This document shows, one piece after another, positions 56,342 through 64,000 of a stretch of 64,000 nucleotides of DNA. The stretch covers positions 18,578 to 82,577 of the forward strand of contig JAGFNQ010005185.1 in assembly GCA_024364735.1 (NCBI GenBank). The letters are read 5' to 3'. Under the pieces are notes generated by a model. It saw only the letters and a program-made list of their open reading frames with translations, was not told the DNA's origin and did no database searches. The DNA is from Boesenbergia rotunda (taxonomy: Eukaryota > Streptophyta > Magnoliopsida > Zingiberales > Zingiberaceae). Every line of letters starts with the position of its first letter. Position 1 is the first letter of the stretch. The position numbers were made by a program, and so were the translations under genes.

Positions 56342-56894
56342 TGTTAGGATCGTGGCTGTCAAGCTAGAGGGGGAGTGAATAGCTTTTCTCAATTTTTCTT
56401 CCTACAAAGTTAGTGCGTAAGCGGAATAACAAAAACTAAAACCTAACAACTAGGAAGACACTTATTTACGTGGTTCAGAGATGAAAACTCCTACTCCACG
56501 GCTGTCCGTAAGGTGGATGATCTCGATCCTTCGGTGGATGATTCCCGGGAGCACCTCCGGCTAGGTCTTGTCACTCCTTGTGGGTTGAAAAACCTCACCA
56601 CAACACTTGGACATGACCTGAGCAATATAGGCTACTAACTAGCTCTATCCAAGCAGGTTTCGCCAAGAAGAAAAGGCCTTAAACAAACTCCCTTATATAG
56701 AGTTCGAGGTTGAATATGACCGTCACCAGTCGACTGCCCCAGGGGCAGTCGACTGGCCTCACTTAAATTCGAATTTCACAGCGTGACCTTTCGAATTCTG
56801 GCCATATCAGTCGACTGCCCTAGGGGCAGTCGACTGGTCCTTCCCTAAGCCTAGGGTTACCATTCCTGAGTATATTTCTCTCCACACTCGAACC
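56342..56894 (-). repeat. LTR A, first part (G/K/L family)
   Basis: Plus strand starts TGTTAGGATCG...CTAGAGGGGG. Minus-strand U3 has a perfect 31-bp palindrome at 56726-56756 (15-bp arms CCAGTCGACTGCCCC and GGGGCAGTCGACTGG around one A), another at 56808-56836, and TATATAAG at 56700-56693. Interrupted by solo LTR B; continues at 58749. Confidence 0.85.
56726..56836 (-). promoter_or_regulatory. U3 palindromes of LTR A
   Basis: Two long palindromes built on CAGTCGACTG, about 80 bases apart, upstream of the minus-strand TATA box. Confidence 0.65.
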
Positions 56895-57889
56895 TGTTAG
56901 TAGGAGCCCTAGAGCCAATTATGTGATGATTGACTAGGGACATTTTGTATCATATTCTATTATTAATAAAGACATGTTTGGTTATTATACTTACTTTATA
57001 TTCTGTGCCGAATGACTAAGTATAATAATGTCCTTGTGTAGTAGATTCTTATCTATATTATATCGATTGGTTGAATCGATAGTGAGATAATGTAGAGAAC
57101 ACTACACTAAATTATTTCTAGTCAAGCATCAATTATTCAGGGACAATATGGATGCATGGAGACTAACATGTAGGCCAACTGATGACTTGAGCTCACAAGT
57201 CATGGATATGTGATATCAAGTTGACACATGAGTATACATTGGAGAATGTGTACTGAATGACCCGCCATGAGAAAGTTTCATAGATTGTCATATGAGTGCC
57301 ATAGACTTTCTCATGTGACTATTGGTATGAATAGTCCTTGGACCTGAAGTCACTACGGTTCCCTACATAAGGAGTTATGTACTTTGGTATCGTCAAACGT
57401 CACCCGTAACAGGGTGGACTATAAAGGCGATCACTGGGTATGTAATGAATTATGCGGAGGGATGTGAGTGATGTAGATGGGATATATCCCTCCCATATGA
57501 CGGGAGTGATATCTGTGGGCCCCTTCATCTAGTAGGACTACTGAAACGCATGACCATGCTCAAATGAGTCAATATGAGATATTGAGCTCATTTGTTTGAG
57601 TGAGTATACTCGGGGATCAAGAAATACAAGATTGATTGAGGATAACACAGTCTATGCCTCATTGGTCAATCTAGATATCAAGGATAGAAGGACAAGGTCA
57701 TACACTATCATAGTCACGGAGGTTTAGTCGGATCTCGACTCTTCTTCTTACTTGGGTAGCAATGATGCATTGCTAGATGCCGCTCATTGTTTATGTGTCT
57801 AAAGTATTTAGGCGCATTGCCAACGTCACGAGAACCTATTGGGTCACACACAAAGGGCACAATGCTTCGGGAAATCATATCGGCAGACC

Positions 57890-58190
57890 TGAGCCCGAGT
57901 TGGGAACTTGGGAGGTCAGTTCGGGAGCCCGAGTTGGGAACTCGGGAGTCCGAGCCCGAGTTAGGATCTCGGGAAGACCGCGCCTGAGTTGGGAACTCGG
58001 GATGTCCAAGCCCGAGTTGGGAACTCGGGAAGTCCGAGCCCGAGTTGGGAACTCGGGAGCGTGAGTTGGGAGGTCGGCGCTCGGCCGACTGGGTCGGCAC
58101 TCGGTCGACTGGGACGACGCTCGGCAGACTGGGTCGGAGCTCGACACTCGGCACTCGGCAGACTTGGTCGGGAGACCGGTCGGAAGCCCG
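57890..58190 (+). repeat. GC-rich hairpin repeats in solo LTR B
   Basis: About seven units of 22-24 bases with core CCCGAGTT-GGG-AACTCGGG, a perfect 8-bp stem, at 57893-58060. Then 58075-58170 has 24-base units of the form 'gctcggccgactgggtcg'. Both lie 150-450 bases upstream of the TATA box. Confidence 0.85.
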
Positions 58191-58352
58191 AGGGGCCCGG
58201 TCGGGATTAAAGAGATATTCATTACAGTGTTTAATGAGGGGAAAAGAAAAGATTCTTTTCTTGCATGGGAAATGATAAAGAGCCACATAAAAAGATGTGC
58301 TCTTTATTGGGAAGCCAAAGAGACACAAACCTCTTCATATTCATGGGATGGG

Positions 58353-58360
58353 TATAAAAG
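58353..58360 (+). promoter_or_regulatory. TATA box of solo LTR B
   Basis: GGGTATAAAAGAGGG context, strong TATA consensus. Confidence 0.65.
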
Positions 58361-58748
58361 AGGGCCTTGTGACTTTGGAAGAGAGCTTCTTCTTCTTCTT
58401 CTTCTTCCCTTCTTCTCTTCTTCCTCTCCTCCCTAGCCGAAACCTTATTGTAAGGTTCTTGGTGTTTTCGAGCTACCTCAAGTTGCTAGCATAACTAACA
58501 TGGTTCTCCCGAAGTTGAGAGATTGTGTCCGTGTGGATACGAATAGAGGCACGGACGCTTGAGCGTGCAAGAGATCCGGCGCATCTTGGACGAGCGGGAT
58601 AAATGAAGAGCACACTTCAAAGGTATAAACAGTAGATAAATCTATTAGATAGATAACTTTGTACGAGTTTTCTTTCGCATGGATCGCTCGTGGGTTCTTG
58701 TTTCCGCTGCGTTTCTATTGTTTTGTGCCGAGAGAACCCAACAGAACC

Positions 58749-59220
58749 CTCCCGGCTTAGTTCATGAGTACAATCACTCAACACTCGGACTCTCGCGACC
58801 TGGTTGACTCTTCAAACAGCAGTCTCGATCTGTTGCGTTCACGTCGTCTTCATCTTTAGTTCCCGTCCCTCAGATGCGCATGCAAACCCTCGGCTTGCCT
58901 CCATGCCATCCTTCACGCATGCCTCGAAGTCCGCATCCCTTAGCTCATCGTCTTTGCTCCAACAGCCTCGATCTATCGCATTCAAGTCTTCTTCGACTTT
59001 AGCCATCGTCCCTCAGAAGCGCACGCAAGCCCACGACTTGCCTCCATGCCATCCTTCACGTACGCCACGAAGTCCGCTTCCCTCCGCTCATCGTCCCTGC
59101 TTCGTCCATGGTCCCTCGGATGCACACACAAGCCCACGGCTTGCCTCCACGCCACCCTTCACCATACCTGAAGACATCCAACCATGTCGATGCGTACCTG
59201 CAAATCTGTATACTCACATA
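58749..59220 (-). repeat. LTR A, second part
   Basis: Continues LTR A with the same blocks as K at 13362-13660 ('ccctcccggcttag', 'ccctcggatgc.cac', 'gaagacatc.a'). Stops at 59220, where copia C' is inserted. The remainder must lie beyond the window. Confidence 0.8.
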
Positions 59221-61852
59221 TGTTGGGACCGGGTGCATGTCGACAAGGATACGAGTTGGTAAAATTTTAAATTTTTACGTGCAGCGGAAGAATTTGCATA
59301 AAATAATTTCCTAAATTATTTTAACTTCGTATCTAGCATGCAATCTTATGGTGTGTTGACATAATCATAAAATAAAACTTTGCGGAAAAGTAAACTAATT
59401 TACCAAGTACCACGTGTAACTCGAAGTAAGGGACGAGATCCAACAGTAGCGTCCCTTGGAAGCTTCGCCTCTATTCGCGTCCACGCCGAGTTCTCTTCGG
59501 GATGACTTCGCAAATTCACGAGTTTTGTGCCGACGAGAACTACTAGATTCTTGGAAGGCACAACTAGAAAAACAAGAGAAGAAATAGGAAAGAGTGGAAA
59601 CTAACCAACAAAGAAACGGAATCGAATTCCGAGAAGAGAGGAGTCGCTATCCGCTTCTTCTTCTTCTTGTTTGGTTTCTCCTTCTTGTTGAAGCTCACGG
59701 CAACTCACCCTTGGGAGGGAGATGCTTCGGCCCTAGGTCCTCAAGAGAGCGCCAGCCCTAATTGGACAAGAGGGCGCTAGCCATAGGTGGGGGAAGGGAA
59801 AGAGAGAAGAGAATTAAGAGAGAGAGAGTGAGCTCTATATCGATTATCCAAATCTTAGGAATCCAAGGCTTGCCTATGGTTCCTTATATAGTTGCTTCTC
59901 CCTTGCCAAGTCTCCTCTTAACCGAATTAACGGAATTAACGGAATTAGTTATCATAAGAAATTTATCCTATAAATTCTCTTATGAATTATTCCGTTTAAA
60001 CCAAGTTTTATTATAACTAACTTTATAATAAAACTAATTAGTTATCATAAGAGATTTATCCTATAAATTCTCTTATGAATTTTATTATAACTAACTTTAT
60101 AATAAAACTAATTAATTATCATAAGAAATTTATCCTATAAATTCTCTTATGAATTTTATTATAACTAACTTTATAATAAAACTAATTAATTATCATAAGA
60201 AATTTATCCTATAAATTCTCTTATGAATTATTCCGTTTAAACCAAGTTTTATTATAACTAACTTTATAATAAAACTAATTAGTTATCATAAGAAATTTAT
60301 CCTATAAATTCTCTTATGAATTACCAAGTTTTATTATAACTAACTTTATAATAAAACTAATTAATCTCTCCTTTTATTATGGAATAAATTTTATAAGAAA
60401 TTTATAAACTTTCTTATTATGGAAAAATCAATTCATAATTAATTTTATAAAATTAAAATAAACCACTTCATGGATTATTTTAACTTCCATAAAAAGAATA
60501 AATTTCTATAAATTTATTTATATAAATTTCTTTATACAAATTTATTTATCCATAATTTAAAAAATAAATCGCGCTAGATTTACTTTATTAATTAAACCAA
60601 AATTAATTGGTTTTCTCCCCAATAGGTGGCCGGCCAACCAAGGAGGGTTGGCACCCTCTTTGGCCGGCCCAAACCGAGCCGAACCAACGCAAATTAAACT
60701 CATTTAATTCGCCCGAAAAGCCTTCAAAAGACTTAGCCATTTTTAGCTTCCATTGCGCCTCTGATTAACTCAGATTCGACTTATTTCTCTTGATCGGAAA
60801 ATCCAATTTTCAACTTGTTTTAAATTCCTCGGATTACTCGTAGTGCGTGTGACTAAATAGGCTTTCGATTTATGTTGGCCGTCTATAATCAACAAATTAT
60901 AGAACGATCATGAGTGGCACCTAGTAGTACATCATGATCCCCAATTAATCGAAAGATCAACGGTTTGACCCCAGAAGAAATTATTCTGAAACCCTTCAGC
61001 AGCTCTAATGAATCGTGCCCCATTCCCTTCACCATCTTATACCCACTTGGTTCAGGACACGGTCTATGATGTCAGTCCCCACTAGGCTGACTACGTCACA
61101 CCTAGCCCAAGTAGTGTCTTTCTCGTCCTTTGGATTTCTAATTACTCTCATGTATTTTAGAGACTCGCACTCTAAACATGATATACTCTGGCCAGAGGTT
61201 TTTGAGTAACAATCCGACGATAGGCCTGGGTATACAACTCCTCGCAAGGAGTGGTGAATCCTTTGTAGGCTGTTCAAACATCTTCGGGCACTTCGGCTTA
61301 TACCCAATCATCCTGGGTCCACACCTCCTTGGAGATGCTTGCTTAAGATGTTAAAGTATAAGTCTCCATGACCAAGATGACTTGAACACCGCAAGTCAAA
61401 GGAACATCGCACTTAAGCCGCAGCAAGAACTTCATTGACATGTAGATTCCCATATGAAGTCTTTCAGCTAGTCACTCCAATGAACTAGTTCCCTTAACTA
61501 GCATCCATGTTTATCTCCGGACATCCCAATGTCACCAGCCAGTGAGAATCAGCTGATTAGAGAATACCCATGCTAGTCTCAACAGAATTGATAGTGTCCG
61601 TTTTTATCAATTCATCGACTAGGGATATTTTCAATACTTCACATTTGCGCATTTAGAGATAATCACTAGTTGTGATCTCATCACAAATTCTCTTATGCTG
61701 TGAGTTGTATTGCGGACATTCAGTAGATGAGTTTAAGATCCCAATCAAATACACAAGCATGTATACTCAAATAGTGAATTATCATTTATTAATATAAATG
61801 TTTTACAATCATAAGGCGATTGCCTTAGGACACTTCTCTCATATAACTTACA
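59221..61852 (-). repeat. 3' LTR of copia C'
   Basis: 2632 bases. On the minus strand TGTAAGTTATATGAGAG to CCCGGTCCCAACA. Minus-strand TATATAAGG at about 59891-59883. It is 166 bases longer than the LTR of C, mostly from two extra AT repeat units. Confidence 0.9.
59945..60365 (-). repeat. Five-copy AT-rich tandem repeat in C' LTR
   Basis: Units start near 59948, 60042, 60116, 60190 and 60284 with 'tatcataagaaatttatcc', spaced 74 or 94 bases. The longer units carry an extra 'attccgtttaaaccaag'. Each unit contains inverted words (ataagaaattta/taaattctctta). Confidence 0.85.
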
Positions 61853-61866
61853 AACTCCCACTTGGC

Positions 61867-64000
61867 CTAATGCCAATCGCTACGGTATCCAATACCACAG
61901 GCTCTAACATGACCCTCAAACTTGCTTTGAGGCAAGGCCTTAGTTAAAGGATCCGCTATATTCCTTTCAGTGGGAACTCTCTCAATTTGTATGTCATTCC
62001 TACTTATAATCTCTCTGATCAGATGATAGCGGCGAAGCACGTGTTTGGATCGCTGATGAGACCTTGGTTCCTTTGCTTGTGCAATAGCTCCATTGTTGTC
62101 ACAGTAAACCGGCACTGCTTCATCAATGGTTGGAACCACACCAAGTTCGGAGACGAACTTCTTGATCCAGACTGCTTCCTTTGCTGCTTCCGAAGCTGCG
62201 ATATATTCCGCTTCCGTGGTGGAATCCGCTACGGTGTCTTGTTTGGAACTTTTCCAACTTACTGCGCCTCCATTCAAAGTAAATACGTATCCAGACTGAG
62301 ATTTGGAATCATCCTTATCTGTCTGGAAGCTGGCATATGTATACCCACGTATTACCATATCTCCTTCTCCATATATTAGGAATACATCCTTAGTTCTTCT
62401 TAAGTACTTAAGGATTGTCTTAACAGCCGCCCAATGATCCATTCCTGGATCCGACTGGTATCTTCTTGTGACGCTCAAAGCATACGATACATCGGGCCTA
62501 GTACATAACATAGCATACATGATAGATCCTATCGCGGATGCATAGGGAATCTTATTCATGCAAATCCTCTCGTCTTCTGTGCGCGGACACATAGACTTTG
62601 AAAGGTTGATCCCATGCTTGATGGGAAGGTAGCCTTTCTTGGATTCCGACATGCTAAACCTTTTTAGCACTCGGTCTATATATGTAGACTGCGAAAGACC
62701 AAGCAACCGTTTTGATCTATCTCTATAGATTCTAATCCCAAGGATATAGGTTGCTTCTCCCAGGTCTTTCATGGAGAAAGTTTTGGACAACCAAATTTTA
62801 ACTGTTTGTAAGACTGATATATCGTTTCCTATAAGTAAGATGTCGTCGACATATAATACTAGGAATACGACTGCACTCCCACTAACCTTCTTGTACACAC
62901 AAGGTTCGTCAGGATTTTGTGAGAAATCAAACTCTTTGATTGTCTCATCAAAACGGATGTTCCAGCTCCTAGATGCTTGCTTCAGTCCATATATGGATCG
63001 TCGAAGCTTGCATACTTTGGTTTTATCAACCGATGTGAAACCTTCAGGTTGTATCATGTATACATCCTCAAGCAGGTTTCCGTTAAGGAAAGTTGTTTTC
63101 ACATCCATTTGCCATATCTCATAATCATAATGAGCTGCTATGGCTAGGAGCATCCGAATGGATTTAAGCATAGTTACTGTCGAATAGGTTTCGTCATAGT
63201 CAATTCCTTGTTTCTGACGATATCCTTTTGCCACTAATCTAGCCTTAAAGGTAACTACATTACCTTCCATGTCGATTTTCTTCTTGAAAACCCACTTGCA
63301 CCCTATGGGCTTAATCCCTTCAGGTGGGTTAACCAAGTCCCATACTTGGTTTTCGTACATGGAATCCATTTCCGACTTCATGGTCTCAAGCCATTTGTCC
63401 CTTTCTGAACTTTTCAGAACGTCTTCATAACTGATAGGTTCGTCATCGCTTATGAGTAACACGTCATTCGATTCACTTACGAGAAATCCGTATCTCTCTG
63501 GAATATTGCGTGTCCTATCAGATCTACCAAGAGGTGGTGTAGTTTTAGGTTCAACTGATAGCTCATCATTATGAGGTATTGGTTGTGGGCCTAGACTAGG
63601 TGTCTCTGTAATGTCTATTGGAGTTTCTTGAACTTCATCAAGTTCAATGCCACTCCCACTGTTTTCTTGTAAAAGAAATTCCTTTTCCAGAAATACAGCA
63701 TGCCTTGAAACAAACACCTTTTGTTCCAAGGGATGATAGAATTGGTAACCCTTCGTTTCCTTAGGGTATCCAATAAATAGACATTTATCAGACTTAGCAT
63801 CCAATTTGTCTGATACAATCCGCTTCACATAAGCAGGACAACCCCATATCTTAAGGTGAGTTAAGTGGGTTTCTTACTATTCCATATCTCATATGGAGTA
63901 GTAGAGACTACCTTGGTCGGGACTCTGTTTAGCAAGTAAACAGCTGTCTTAAGTGCATAGCCCCAAAAGGATTTTGGAAGAGTTGCATGATTCATCATTA
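61867..64000 (-). pseudogene. pol: pol of copia C': integrase end, RT and RNase H
   Basis: From 63868 down the minus frame is open to the stop at 61867. RT has QMDVKTTFLNGN, YGLKQASRSWN and YVDD (62853-62842). RNase H has DSTTEAEYIAASEAAKEAVW and YCDNNGAIAQAKEP, and it ends GYRSDWH. Unlike C it keeps the Trp where C has a TGA and lacks the 5-base deletion. One lesion is visible: near 63868 'aaacccactt' replaces the 'aaacctcactt' of C, a one-base loss that puts the integrase part (63869-64000, ATLPKSFWGYALKTAVYLLN) in another frame. RT and RNase H look intact otherwise. Confidence 0.88.

Larger units (their letters stand above)
56895..58743 (+). mobile_element. Solo LTR B, copia type, with TSD GAACC
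   Basis: 1849 bases, TGTTAGTAGGAGCC to GAGAACCCAACA. Perfect TSD GAACC at 56890-56894 and 58744-58748. TATAAAAG at 58353. The U5 end has the 'tttccgctgcgttt' block typical of copia LTRs, as in C. U3 carries a hairpin array. A CTT microsatellite at 58387-58412 lies in the leader. Confidence 0.92.
59221..64000 (-). mobile_element. Copia element C' (Angela/Tork-like), runs off the window
   Basis: Minus-oriented second copy of element C: 3' LTR 59221-61852, PPT, RNase H, RT and the end of integrase. Inserted in LTR A. Its 5' half, 5' LTR and second TSD lie beyond 64000. Candidate TSD bases on the left are ACATA (59216-59220). Confidence 0.92.

Noticed and set aside
57714..58436. Five ORFs of 66-204 aa on both strands
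   Set aside because: They read through the GC-rich hairpin repeats of solo LTR B; peptides such as repeated 'PSWELG' are artefacts of the repeat.

Overview
The window looks like intergenic DNA from a large-genome flowering plant, possibly a monocot (inference). I could support no host gene, tRNA, rRNA or CRISPR array. Almost every base belongs to nested or decayed LTR retrotransposons. The evidence is paired or solo LTRs with 5-bp target-site duplications (TSDs), tRNA primer-binding sites (PBSs), polypurine tracts (PPTs), and gag/pol domains of Ty1/copia and Ty3/gypsy type.

Layout. 1-1601: gypsy-type LTR fragments. 1735-4256 (+): internally deleted SIRE-like copia element G. 4257-12812 (-): copia-like element E1, with gag split by a Tekay/Del-like solo LTR (8070-10798, TSD CTGTC) and a decayed plant-transposon-protein ORF. 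12813-15317 (-): element K, and 26441-28190 (+): element L, both relatives of G. They flank element J (15318-26440, +), a young 11.1-kb element with two 3.27-kb LTRs, a tRNA-Asp PBS and one intact 686-codon ORF that I do not recognise. 28191-30282 (-): Tat-type gypsy pol fragment. 30283-31565: probable LTR fragment. 31566-37993 (-): element E3, gag without pol. 37994-41530 (-): 3' part of element H. 41563-47259 (+): Angela/Tork-like copia C, from zinc knuckle to 3' LTR. 47260-47765: gypsy LTR fragment. 47766-50912 (+): decayed Tork-like copia. 50913-52000 approx. (-): Tat-type LTR. 52349-56272 (+): antisense 'putative gypsy-type transposon' gene with an intron, split by a solo LTR (53131-56075, TSD GCTTT). 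56342-59220: LTR of the G/K/L family, split by solo LTR B (56895-58743, TSD GAACC) and by copia C' (59221 to window end, -).

The gag-bearing elements E1, E3, K and G have no pol in the window, so they would depend on proteins made elsewhere. Copies C and C' carry pol, but each has at least one inactivating lesion.

The most unusual signals are these. Element J encodes a protein with an FQP-rich N-terminus, a Gln-rich coiled coil and six exact-length 27-residue acidic repeats. LTR H carries two arrays of short inverted repeats whose stems vary in a compensating way while the loop stays fixed. Several unrelated LTR families carry palindrome arrays in U3. The two elements flanking J point in opposite directions and J lacks a matching TSD, which suggests a rearrangement through J.
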